From: Paenibacillus_V sp046244365
GTDB taxonomy: Bacteria; Bacillota; Bacilli; Paenibacillales; NBRC-103111
DNA: 64,000 nt
Direction of reading: 5' to 3'
NCBI RefSeq assembly: GCF_046244365.1
Contig: NZ_CP176395.1
Span: 3,286,001 to 3,350,000, forward strand
A program made the translations under genes and the position numbers. How positions within the stretch are numbered: position 1 is the stretch's first letter; each line of letters begins with the position of its first letter. Positions 33,900 through 42,529 of the stretch are shown here, in pieces. The notes beneath the pieces are model-generated. The model was not told the DNA's origin. It searched no databases and saw nothing but the letters and a program-made list of their open reading frames with translations.

Positions 33900-34763
33900 A
33901 TGTTTCGACGCTTGCCTCCACAGTGGATATTGATGGCTCCCGGCTTGCTCATCCTTATTTTTTTCTTTTTGCTGCCGGTCGGACAACTGCTGTTGTTCAG
34001 TTTTTTTCGTACCACTGCGGACGGAATGATGGAGAAGGTTTTCGTGTTCGAGCAATACTTGGCATTTTTCAAGGATCCTCATTACTTGATGATTCTTTGG
34101 CGCACCTTGGTCATGGGCGTTATGATCAGTCTGCTATGCTTGATTCTCGGATATTGTCTCGCTTACGGGGTAGCCCGTTCCAACCCGAAAAACAAATATT
34201 TGCTGCTGCTTCTCATTGCGTTGCCCTTGCTTACTAGCGCAGTCATCAGAAATTTTGGATGGATCGTCATTTTAGGCCGAAAAGGACTAATCAACCAATT
34301 GTTGCTGAACATTGGTTTAATCGATAAACCGATTGACCTGCTTTACACGTCTACCGGCGTCGTCATTGCGATGGTTCACGTCCTGCTGCCCTTTATGGTT
34401 TTGGTGCTGTACAGCGTACTGGACGGGATGGATCGGAACTTGGAGTCGGCAGCGGCCAACTTGGGCGCTTCTCCGTCTAAAGTATTCTGGTTTGTGACAT
34501 TGCCGCTTTCCATGCCGGGTATCGTCGCGGGTACGCTGCTCGTGTTCTCGATCTCGATCAGCTTCTATATAACGCCGGCGTTAATCGGGGGTCCGAGAGT
34601 GCAGGTGATGGCGACCGAAATATACAACCAGACGATTCATTTGATGAATTGGCCGTACGCTTCCGCACTTGCCGTCATTTTGCTCATTGCCGTATTCCTG
34701 ATCACGAATCTGTATAACCGTGCACTTAGACGCAGTTCTGCGCAGGGAGCTGGTATTGTATGA
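33900..34763 (+). CDS. potB: PotB-like polyamine ABC transporter permease
   Basis: Permease of 287 aa with six helices, starting RRLPPQWILMAPGLLILIFFFLLP. The EAA loop is LESAAANLGASPSKVFWFVTLPLSMPGI (about residues 181-208). ATG 33900 with AAGGA upstream. The stop overlaps the PotC-like gene by 4 bases (ATGA), so the two channel halves are translationally coupled. Confidence 0.87.
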   Translation: MFRRLPPQWILMAPGLLILIFFFLLPVGQLLLFSFFRTTADGMMEKVFVFEQYLAFFKDPHYLMILWRTLVMGVMISLLCLILGYCLAYGVARSNPKNKYLLLLLIALPLLTSAVIRNFGWIVILGRKGLINQLLLNIGLIDKPIDLLYTSTGVVIAMVHVLLPFMVLVLYSVLDGMDRNLESAAANLGASPSKVFWFVTLPLSMPGIVAGTLLVFSISISFYITPALIGGPRVQVMATEIYNQTIHLMNWPYASALAVILLIAVFLITNLYNRALRRSSAQGAGIV

Positions 34764-35542
34764 AGAAAAGATTCTCTTTCCTGAACGCGGTCAACCTGCT
34801 GATCTATTTGTTTATCGTAGCCCCTCTCGTCGTGGTGGTCATTACTTCTTTCACCGAGAGCGCCTACCTCGTCTTTCCGCCCAAAGGCTTTACGTTTCAT
34901 TGGTACAATGAAGTATTAACCGGAGGGCGATATGCCAAGCCTTTCTGGAACAGCATATGGATTGCCGTGACGACAACCGCCATTGCATTGCCGATCGGCA
35001 CGTTAATCGCTCTGGCGTTCAAGAAGTACGAATTCCGTTCCAAAGAAACGATGCGGTCGTTATTTTTGTCTCCGCTGCTCGTGCCGACGCTGCTTTTCGG
35101 AATAGGCTTGCTCATTTTTTACAGCAACCTGGGAATCAGCGACTATTTCTTCCGGCTCGTGATGGCGCATATCATTCTTACGGTGCCATATGTTGTGAGG
35201 ACGATGAGCGCGGGGTTGGCCCGTCTGGACCGTTCGGTGGAAGAAGCATCTTTAATTCTCGGCGCTACGCCGTGGCAAACGCTTAGGCTCGTTACGATTC
35301 CGCTCGTACGCCCCGCCTTGATGGCAAGCGCTTTCTTCGCTTTCATCATGTCGTTCGACGAGTTGGTCATGGCTTTATTCTTAACCGGACCGGGAATGAT
35401 TACGCTGCCCATGCTCATTTACTCGGACATTCAGTTTAATATGACTCCGGCTATTGCGGCCGTATCTTCCATTATCATACTGGGCACTGTCCTCATCGGT
35501 TTGATCGGGATGAGCATGCTGAAACGAAATAAGATTTTGTAG
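34760..35542 (+). CDS. potC: PotC-like polyamine ABC transporter permease
   Basis: Permease of 260 aa with six helices. The EAA loop is VEEASLILGATPWQTLRLVTIPLVRPAL (about residues 158-185). The segment SAFFAFIMSFDELVMALFLTGPG is diagnostic of the PotC/PotI group. Overlaps the PotB-like gene by 4 bases and is followed 16 bases later by the ATPase. Confidence 0.88.
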   Translation: MKKRFSFLNAVNLLIYLFIVAPLVVVVITSFTESAYLVFPPKGFTFHWYNEVLTGGRYAKPFWNSIWIAVTTTAIALPIGTLIALAFKKYEFRSKETMRSLFLSPLLVPTLLFGIGLLIFYSNLGISDYFFRLVMAHIILTVPYVVRTMSAGLARLDRSVEEASLILGATPWQTLRLVTIPLVRPALMASAFFAFIMSFDELVMALFLTGPGMITLPMLIYSDIQFNMTPAIAAVSSIIILGTVLIGLIGMSMLKRNKIL

Positions 35543-35558
35543 CGGGGAGGTCCGTTTA

Positions 35559-36650
35559 ATGAGTGAACTGCGATTACGGGAGCTTAGAAAGCAATATGGC
35601 GCCAATGTCATTGTGGAAAAGTTGGATTTGACCGTCCGCAGCGGGGAAATGGTGTCCTTATTAGGTCCGAGCGGATGCGGTAAAACGACTACGCTGCGAA
35701 TGGTTGCGGGGCTTCTGGAGCCGACAAGCGGCTCGATCCATTTGGCGGATAGAGAATTGACGCGGGTGGCTCCATACAAGCGCAACGTCGGCCTGGTGTT
35801 TCAAAATTATGCGTTGTTCCCGCATCTGTCCATCTTCGAGAACGTTGCATTCGGTCTGCACCGTCAAGGCATTCCGAAGCAAGAAATAAAGGACAGAGTG
35901 CTGCAAGCTTTGCAATCGGTGCAGCTCGCCGGCATGGAGCAAAGAATGCCCGCTCAATTGTCGGGCGGCCAGCAGCAGCGGGTTGCACTCGCTCGTACGC
36001 TTGTCCTGCGGCCTCCGCTCGTGTTGTTCGACGAGCCCTTGAGCAATCTGGATGCAAAGCTGCGTCAAATGCTACGCGTCGAAATACGCCAGTTGCAGAA
36101 GCAGATCGGATTTACCGCCATCTTCGTTACTCATGACCAGGAAGAAGCGATGGTATTATCCGACAGAATCGCCGTCATGAATAAAGGCCACATCGTGCAG
36201 CTGGACACACCCGAGAACGTATACGGCCGTCCGAACGATTCGTTCGTAGCAGACTTTGTAGGGGACTCGAATTTGCTGCCGGTGAAAGAGCTTAAGGCGG
36301 CAAACGGGAACACGGAAGTAACGCTTATGGGTGGTCGGCGCATTAAAGCGGCCGGAATTTCGGACAAGACGGGAAACGCTACGGCGATGACTCGTCCGGA
36401 AGCGGTGCGGTTGTTCGCTGTTAGCGATCCGGCAGGGGCGCAGATCGATCGGGATGAGCAGAATCAAATAATGGGAACCGTGCTTTATATCCACTATACG
36501 GGATCGGCCTATTTGATCGGCTTGCAAGTTTCCGGACTGGAGAAACCGTTCCTTGTCAAAATGCCGATGCACGGAGAAGCGAATATGTCTTTGCGCGAAG
36601 GCGATCTTGTCCATGCGGTTTGGCAAGTCAGATCAACGTTTTTATTTTAA
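35559..36650 (+). CDS. potA: PotA-like polyamine ABC transporter ATPase
   Basis: ATPase of 363 aa. Walker A is GPSGCGKTT (about residues 37-45), the signature is LSGGQQQR, Walker B is LVLFDEP with D-loop SNLD, and the H-loop is VTHDQEEAM. The C-terminal third (about 240-363) is a TOBE domain. GGGGAGG site. It completes a PotDBCA-like transporter; the order binding protein, permeases, ATPase differs from potABCD of Escherichia coli. Confidence 0.87.
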   Translation: MSELRLRELRKQYGANVIVEKLDLTVRSGEMVSLLGPSGCGKTTTLRMVAGLLEPTSGSIHLADRELTRVAPYKRNVGLVFQNYALFPHLSIFENVAFGLHRQGIPKQEIKDRVLQALQSVQLAGMEQRMPAQLSGGQQQRVALARTLVLRPPLVLFDEPLSNLDAKLRQMLRVEIRQLQKQIGFTAIFVTHDQEEAMVLSDRIAVMNKGHIVQLDTPENVYGRPNDSFVADFVGDSNLLPVKELKAANGNTEVTLMGGRRIKAAGISDKTGNATAMTRPEAVRLFAVSDPAGAQIDRDEQNQIMGTVLYIHYTGSAYLIGLQVSGLEKPFLVKMPMHGEANMSLREGDLVHAVWQVRSTFLF

Positions 36651-36709
36651 AATAAACGGATGCTTATGAAGTAAGTTACACTACGTAAAACTCTCAGGAG
36701 GAACCCATA

Positions 36710-38161
36710 ATGGATCATACGAAAACACTGGTAATCGCACAAGGCACGGACGCTTCGACAATGGATCCGTACGCCCATTCCGAAACGACAACCGCCAATA
36801 TTTTGCTGCAAGTGTACGATGGCCTTGTCCGTCGCAATCCTTCGATGGATATCGAGCCTTGGTTGGCGGAAAGCTGGGAAGTCATTACCGATACGGTGAT
36901 CGAATTCCGTCTGCGCGCTGGCATTACGTTCCATAATGGGGAGAAGCTGAATGCGAATACGGTGAAATACTCGCTGGAGCGTATGGTCGATCCTCACCGG
37001 GAGCCCAAATTCCCCCCGTACGGCCGGTTCAATTCGATCGACCATGTCGATATTGTCGACGACCTGACCGTGCGTGTCGTGACGAACCGACCGGATCCCA
37101 ATCTACTGGCGCAGCTTACAGGACTAATGATTATTCCGCCGCAGTATATCGCCGCTCACGGGGAAGAACATTTCAGCCGCGTTCCGAACGGAACAGGCCC
37201 TTACAAGTTCGTCAGCTGGGATAAGCCTAATGGCATCGTGGAAATGACGGCCAACAAGGAATACTGGCACGGAAGTCCTTCCGTGCAGAAGCTGACCTTC
37301 CGGGCCGTACCCGAAGGAAACGACCGCGTACAAGGACTGCACGACGGCACGATTCATCTGGCCGCCAATTTCCCTCCGCTGCAGCGCGCGCAAGTGGAAG
37401 CGAACCCGGAACTGTCGGTTGTCGGCACTCCGAGCGTCGGCGTTATTTATATGGGCATCAATACCCATCACCCAATTCTGAAAAATAAAAAGCTGAGACA
37501 AGCTATGGCTCACGCCATCCATGTGCGCGAGATTATTCAGAAAGAATTGAGCGGCTGCGGCGCGCCTCTTTCCGGTCCGGTATATCCGCAAGCTTTTGGC
37601 GTAGACCCTACTCTTCCGCCAATCGCTTACGATTTGGAGCGGGCCAAGGAATTGATGGCAGAAGCCGGTTACCCGGACGGAGTGGACATTAAGTTGGAAG
37701 TGCCGGACGGCCGTTTCACGCAAGACAAGGAGATCGGTCTGCGCATCGGGCATCAATTGGCGAAAATCGGCATTCGCTTGCATGTAGATATTCAGCCGTG
37801 GCCGCAATTCATCAGCCGGTTCCGCAATCATGAATACGATCAAATGTATTATGTTGGATGGGGCAATTCGACCTTCGATCCCGATGAAGTATACCGCAAC
37901 GCTTATATCGCGCCGAACCCGTGGAATCCGACGGATTTCCATAATGACGATATGGCTGACATGGTGATGGAAGCGAGCAACATTCTTGATTCGGATCGCC
38001 GGAATGAATTGTACCGTGTGGCGTGTCTTATTTTCCGCGACGAACTGCCCTGGATTCCGTTGTTCCAGCAATTCGACTTGTACGGGTTAAGCAAAAAGTG
38101 GAATTGGCAGCCACGCATGGACGAATACATTTACGTCTGCGACGTTACGGCAGCGGATTGA
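36710..38161 (+). CDS. OppA/DppA-type substrate-binding protein lacking a signal peptide
   Basis: SBP_bac_5 family protein of 483 aa. Family features run from TLVIAQGTDASTMDPYAHSETTTANIL near the N-terminus through ESWEVITDTVIEFRLRAGITFHNGEKL to YRVACLIFRDELPWIPLFQQFDLYGL. The translation starts at MDHTKTLVIAQ, directly on the first beta strand of the mature domain. No signal peptide or lipobox precedes it in any frame, and AGGAGG lies eight bases before this ATG. The usual family length with leader is about 520-550, so only the leader is missing. It sits between a polyamine ATPase and catabolic enzymes, with no Opp-type permease nearby. It may be a cytoplasmic ligand-binding protein, or have lost its leader. 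Confidence 0.78.
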   Translation: MDHTKTLVIAQGTDASTMDPYAHSETTTANILLQVYDGLVRRNPSMDIEPWLAESWEVITDTVIEFRLRAGITFHNGEKLNANTVKYSLERMVDPHREPKFPPYGRFNSIDHVDIVDDLTVRVVTNRPDPNLLAQLTGLMIIPPQYIAAHGEEHFSRVPNGTGPYKFVSWDKPNGIVEMTANKEYWHGSPSVQKLTFRAVPEGNDRVQGLHDGTIHLAANFPPLQRAQVEANPELSVVGTPSVGVIYMGINTHHPILKNKKLRQAMAHAIHVREIIQKELSGCGAPLSGPVYPQAFGVDPTLPPIAYDLERAKELMAEAGYPDGVDIKLEVPDGRFTQDKEIGLRIGHQLAKIGIRLHVDIQPWPQFISRFRNHEYDQMYYVGWGNSTFDPDEVYRNAYIAPNPWNPTDFHNDDMADMVMEASNILDSDRRNELYRVACLIFRDELPWIPLFQQFDLYGLSKKWNWQPRMDEYIYVCDVTAAD

Positions 38162-38200
38162 TCCGCTCATCACGAAATGGGCATAGGGGAGGGGAACATC

Positions 38201-39697
38201 ATGGCAGAAGCAATACAGGGCATCGGTAAAATGTACATCGGCGGACAATGGGTGGAAGCCGCATCGGGCAAAACCCGCGACATTACGAACCCGGCTACGG
38301 GGGAGCGCATTGCCGTCGTGACGGAAGGCGGTCTGGAAGACGTGCAGCGTGCGATCCAAGTAGCCCGCCATACGTTCGATGAGACAAGCTGGAGAGATAC
38401 TTCGTCCAGGGAACGGGCAAGATTGCTGTTCGCCTTGGCCGATCAAATAGAAGCGCATACGGAGGAGCTTGCCCGATTGGAGACGTTGAACAACGGGAAG
38501 CCGCTCGGCGAAGCGGAATCCGACGTATCGAGCGCAGTCAGCTGTTTCCGCTATTATGCCGGACTTATTACGAAGCCTCATGGACAAACGTACGAGGTGC
38601 CTTACCCGATCCAAGCGATGGTCGTCAGAGAGCCGGTCGGGGTATGCGGTCAAATCGTGCCGTGGAACTTCCCGCTCATGATGGCGGCCTGGAAGTTGGC
38701 TCCTTGCCTCGGTGCCGGGAACGTAACGGTGTTCAAGCCATCGGAAATTACGCCGCTAACCGCAATCCGGTTGTTCGAGCTGATCGAGAAAGTCGGCTTT
38801 CCGAAAGGAGTCGCTAACCTCGTGCTTGGCGACGGCCAAACGGTCGGCGCAGAGCTGGCAGCCAGCCATTTGGTGGACAAAGTCGCCTTTACCGGCGGTA
38901 CGGAAACCGGTCGCAGCGTGATGAGAGCCGCCGCGGGCAACATCAAGAAAGTATCGCTGGAGCTGGGCGGCAAATCGCCGAATATCGTGTTTGCCGATGC
39001 GGATCCGTCCATCGTCGCCGAATATGTCATGTACGGCATCTATATCGGTTCCGGTCAAGTTTGTTCATCGGGCTCCCGTTTATTGATCCAGGACGAAATC
39101 TACGATGCATTTATGAAAGAGCTGGTGGAAAGAACGAACCTGATCCGCGTAGGCAACGGAATGGACGGCGGAACCGAAATGGGACCTCTTGTCACGCAGG
39201 CGCATATGGAAAAGGTGTTGTCGTACATCGAAATCGGCCGTCAAGAAGGCGCGACCGTCGCTGCCGGGGGCAACCGGATGACGGACGGCATATACGTAAA
39301 AGGAAATTTCGTGGAGCCGACGATACTTACCGATACGACGCCCGACATGCGGGTCGTACAAGAAGAAATATTCGGACCGGTGCTCGTCGTCCAGCGGTTC
39401 AAGGATGAGGAAGAAGCGATCCGTCTGGCGAACGGAACGGTATACGGGTTGGCGGGAGCCGTATTTACGAACGACGCAAACCGCTCGCTGCGCGTTGCGA
39501 GAAAGGTGCGTTCCGGCATTATGTGGGTAAATACGTATCATCCGACCTATAACGAAGCGCCGTGGGGCGGGTTTAAGCAGAGCGGGCTTGGCCGGGAATT
39601 GGGCACATTCGGTTTGGACGAATATACGGAAGTGAAGCAAATCAACGTCAATATGGAGCTTAAACCTTTGGGATTCTATAAAGGCAAAGGGGAATAG
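38201..39697 (+). CDS. NAD(P)-dependent aldehyde dehydrogenase (PuuC/GABA-aldehyde type)
   Basis: Aldehyde dehydrogenase of 498 aa. It has the cofactor motif FTGGTETGR, general base Glu in LELGGKSPN and catalytic Cys in GQVCSSGSRL (about residue 287). The closing segment PWGGFKQSGLGRELG is typical of betaine/GABA-aldehyde type enzymes. ATG 38201 follows GGGGAGGGG; an in-frame ATG 24 bases earlier lacks such spacing. In context it would oxidise gamma-glutamyl-4-aminobutyraldehyde or 4-aminobutyraldehyde. Exact substrate is inference. Confidence 0.85.
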   Translation: MAEAIQGIGKMYIGGQWVEAASGKTRDITNPATGERIAVVTEGGLEDVQRAIQVARHTFDETSWRDTSSRERARLLFALADQIEAHTEELARLETLNNGKPLGEAESDVSSAVSCFRYYAGLITKPHGQTYEVPYPIQAMVVREPVGVCGQIVPWNFPLMMAAWKLAPCLGAGNVTVFKPSEITPLTAIRLFELIEKVGFPKGVANLVLGDGQTVGAELAASHLVDKVAFTGGTETGRSVMRAAAGNIKKVSLELGGKSPNIVFADADPSIVAEYVMYGIYIGSGQVCSSGSRLLIQDEIYDAFMKELVERTNLIRVGNGMDGGTEMGPLVTQAHMEKVLSYIEIGRQEGATVAAGGNRMTDGIYVKGNFVEPTILTDTTPDMRVVQEEIFGPVLVVQRFKDEEEAIRLANGTVYGLAGAVFTNDANRSLRVARKVRSGIMWVNTYHPTYNEAPWGGFKQSGLGRELGTFGLDEYTEVKQINVNMELKPLGFYKGKGE

Positions 39698-39702
39698 GAG
39701 AA

Positions 39703-41052
39703 ATGGACAACCAGACAAATTTCGTATCGATTCAAACTCCCGTCCCTGGCCCGAAAACGGCGGCGATGCTGGAAAGAAGATGGCAAGCCGTGCCGAGAGG
39801 AGTAGGTAACAACACTCCGATTTTTGTCCAAAAAGCGGAAGGCGCTTTGCTGTACGATGTCGACGGCAACGTGTTTCTCGATTTTGCCGGGGCGATCGGC
39901 ACGATTAACGCCGGTCATTGCCCTCCCGAAGTGGTGCAAGCGATCCAAAAGCAAGCCGAGCAGTATATCCATACTTGCTTTCATGTAGCGATGTACGAAC
40001 CGTACGTGGAACTGGCGGAGAAACTGGCGCAGCTGACGCCGGGGCAATTCCCCAAAAAAGCGATGTTTTTGAACAGCGGTGCGGAAGCGGTGGAAAATGC
40101 GGTCAAAATCGCCCGCAAATTTACGCGCCGGCCCGGGATCGTTTCCTTTTCCCGCGGGTTTCATGGACGTACGCTTCTCGGTATGTCGCTGACCAGCAAG
40201 GTGAAGCCTTATAAATTCGAAATGGGTCCTTTTGCTCCGGCTACGTACAAAGCGCAATTCCCTTACCCGCTGCATCGTCCGGAAGGGATGACGGAAACCG
40301 AATATGCGTTGTTTTGCGTGCGCCAGTTCGAGGAGTTCCTGTACACCGAGGCGGCACCGGAAGAAATTGCCGCTGTGATTATGGAGCCGGTACAGGGGGA
40401 AGGCGGATTTATCGTACCTCCCGTGCAGTTTGTAGAAGGGATCTTCAACATTTGTAAAAAACACGGCATCCTGTTTATCGCCGATGAAATTCAGACCGGG
40501 TTCGGTCGTACGGGCGAGATGTTCGCATCCGCCCATTTCGGAATCGAGCCGGATTTGATCACGTTGTCCAAATCGATTGCGGCCGGTTTGCCGATCAGTG
40601 CGGTCGTCGGTAGAGCGGACGTCATGGACGCTCCGAGTCCCGGGGAAATCGGCGGTACGTATGGCGGCAGCCCGCTCGGTTGCGTCGCGGCGCTCGCGGT
40701 TATCGAGCTGATGGAACGGGACGGTCTCGTGCAGCGCTCCAGAATTATCGGAGAAACGATCCGGACGTTCTTCCAAACGCTACAGAAGGAAGTTCCTCTG
40801 ATCGCCGAAGTCCGAGGACTCGGGGCGATGAGCGCGGTAGAGTTCATTCATCCGGATACGAAGCTTCCTGCCAAATCGTTCGTTGCCGGGTTAACGAAAG
40901 CTTGTTACGAATCCGGTGTCATTTTGTTGTCCGCCGGCGTTCACGGCAATGTCCTTCGTTTCCTGACTCCGCTTGTCATTACGGATGGTGAGCTGCAGGA
41001 AGGGCTTGATATAATCGGCCATGTCGTCAAATCGATGGCTTCGGCCGGTTAA
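39703..41052 (+). CDS. gabT: Class III aminotransferase, probable 4-aminobutyrate transaminase
   Basis: PLP-dependent transaminase of 449 aa. It shows FLNSGAEAVENAVKIARKFTRRPGI, the substrate segment FSRGFHGRTLLGMSLT, FIADEIQTGFGRTG with the cofactor Asp, and the PLP lysine in LSKSIAAGLPISAVVGR. This is the pattern of GabT/PuuE, which converts GABA and 2-oxoglutarate to succinate semialdehyde and glutamate. It starts 5 bases after the aldehyde dehydrogenase, behind TAGGAG. Activity on putrescine or other omega-amines is possible. Confidence 0.86.
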   Translation: MDNQTNFVSIQTPVPGPKTAAMLERRWQAVPRGVGNNTPIFVQKAEGALLYDVDGNVFLDFAGAIGTINAGHCPPEVVQAIQKQAEQYIHTCFHVAMYEPYVELAEKLAQLTPGQFPKKAMFLNSGAEAVENAVKIARKFTRRPGIVSFSRGFHGRTLLGMSLTSKVKPYKFEMGPFAPATYKAQFPYPLHRPEGMTETEYALFCVRQFEEFLYTEAAPEEIAAVIMEPVQGEGGFIVPPVQFVEGIFNICKKHGILFIADEIQTGFGRTGEMFASAHFGIEPDLITLSKSIAAGLPISAVVGRADVMDAPSPGEIGGTYGGSPLGCVAALAVIELMERDGLVQRSRIIGETIRTFFQTLQKEVPLIAEVRGLGAMSAVEFIHPDTKLPAKSFVAGLTKACYESGVILLSAGVHGNVLRFLTPLVITDGELQEGLDIIGHVVKSMASAG

Positions 41053-41070
41053 GGAACGGAGGGAGAGCTT

Positions 41071-42495
41071 GTGAAGAAACATTTGTACATCAACGGTCAA
41101 TGGAAAGAGGCGGCTTCTTATACGGAGCTCGCCTCTCCGTTTAGTGGCGAAGTAATCGCACATGTCGCGCAAGCGGATGAAGCGGATACGGATGAAGCGA
41201 TTCAGGCGGCCAAGGCTGCAACGGCCGTAATGGCATCGATGCCGGCGCATCAGCGTTCCGCCATTCTCGAGAAAGCCGCCGCGCTGCTCGAGGCCCGCAA
41301 AGAAGAGATGGCACGGATTCTCGCGTTGGAAGCAGCCAAGCCGATCAAAACCGCGCGGGGCGAAATCGCCCGAACGATCCAAACGTATAAATTTGCCGCT
41401 ATGGAAGCGTGCCGCATTCATGGCGAAACGGTTCCTTTGGACGCGGCACCCGGCGGAGAAGGACGAATCGCGTTTACGCTGCGCAAGCCGATCGGCGTAG
41501 TCGGAGCGATTACACCGTTTAACTTTCCGTTCAATCTGGTCGCTCACAAGGTCGGACCGGCGATTGCCGCGGGAAATACGGTCGTGCTGAAGCCGGCAAG
41601 CCAAACGCCGCTGTCCGCACTCGCTCTCGCCGATCTGTTCGCGGAAGCGGGGCTTCCCGCTGGAGCACTCAATATTATTCCCGGTAAAGGCTCCATTGTG
41701 GGCGAGAAGCTCGTCAAGGACTCCCGCGTCGCCGCGATTACGTTCACAGGCAGCCCGGAAGTCGGTATCGCCATGAAAAACAAAGCCGGTTTAAAGCGCG
41801 TCACGCTCGAACTCGGCTCCAACTCCGGCTTGATTATCGATGAATCGGCGGACATCACGCAGGAGTTGATCAACCGCTGCGTTTTGGGCGCTTTCTCATT
41901 CAGCGGTCAAGTTTGCATTTCGATTCAGCGGATTTTTATTCATTCGGCCAAATTTCACGAATTTGCCGACCGGTTCAAAGAAGCGACGGATAAGCTCGTT
42001 ATCGGCAATCCGCTCGACGAGCATACCGATCTGTCCGCGATGATTTCGAATAAAGAAGCGGCGCGCATGCAGGAGTGGGTGGACAGCGCCGTAGCCCGGG
42101 GGGCTGTCATACTAACGGGAGGAATAGCGATTTCGCCCGGCGTTTTCCCGCCGACGATTTTGACGAATGTGCCGACGCAAGAACCGGTTTCGTGTCAGGA
42201 AGTATTCGGCCCGTTAGTTGCGTTGTCCTCATTCGATACTTTGGATGAAGCGATTGATGCCGTCAACGATTCCCGCTACGGCTTGCAGGCCGGTATTTAT
42301 ACCCGTGATATCCAAGCCGCGATGCGCGCTGCCGAGCGGCTTGAAGTCGGCGGAGTGATGATCAACGACTTTCCGACGTTCCGTGTCGACAATATGCCGT
42401 ATGGCGGCGTAAAGGAAAGCGGCTTCGGCCGCGAAGGGATCAAGTATGCAGTCGAAGAGATGACGGAGCTTAAGCTGATCAGCATCAAATTGTAG
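41071..42495 (+). CDS. Aldehyde dehydrogenase, candidate succinate-semialdehyde dehydrogenase
   Basis: Aldehyde dehydrogenase of 474 aa, GTG start. The cofactor motif is FTGSPEVG, the catalytic base Glu lies in LELGSNSGLII, and the catalytic Cys lies in FSGQVCISIQR (about residue 282). The LELGSNSG form differs from the LELGG of the first dehydrogenase, placing it in another branch (lactaldehyde/phosphonoacetaldehyde-like as I recall). Directly after the GABA transaminase, succinate semialdehyde is the most likely substrate. Confidence 0.8.
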   Translation: MKKHLYINGQWKEAASYTELASPFSGEVIAHVAQADEADTDEAIQAAKAATAVMASMPAHQRSAILEKAAALLEARKEEMARILALEAAKPIKTARGEIARTIQTYKFAAMEACRIHGETVPLDAAPGGEGRIAFTLRKPIGVVGAITPFNFPFNLVAHKVGPAIAAGNTVVLKPASQTPLSALALADLFAEAGLPAGALNIIPGKGSIVGEKLVKDSRVAAITFTGSPEVGIAMKNKAGLKRVTLELGSNSGLIIDESADITQELINRCVLGAFSFSGQVCISIQRIFIHSAKFHEFADRFKEATDKLVIGNPLDEHTDLSAMISNKEAARMQEWVDSAVARGAVILTGGIAISPGVFPPTILTNVPTQEPVSCQEVFGPLVALSSFDTLDEAIDAVNDSRYGLQAGIYTRDIQAAMRAAERLEVGGVMINDFPTFRVDNMPYGGVKESGFGREGIKYAVEEMTELKLISIKL

Positions 42496-42529
42496 AAATT
42501 ATACTGCGATCCATAGGAGGAAGTGCGAT

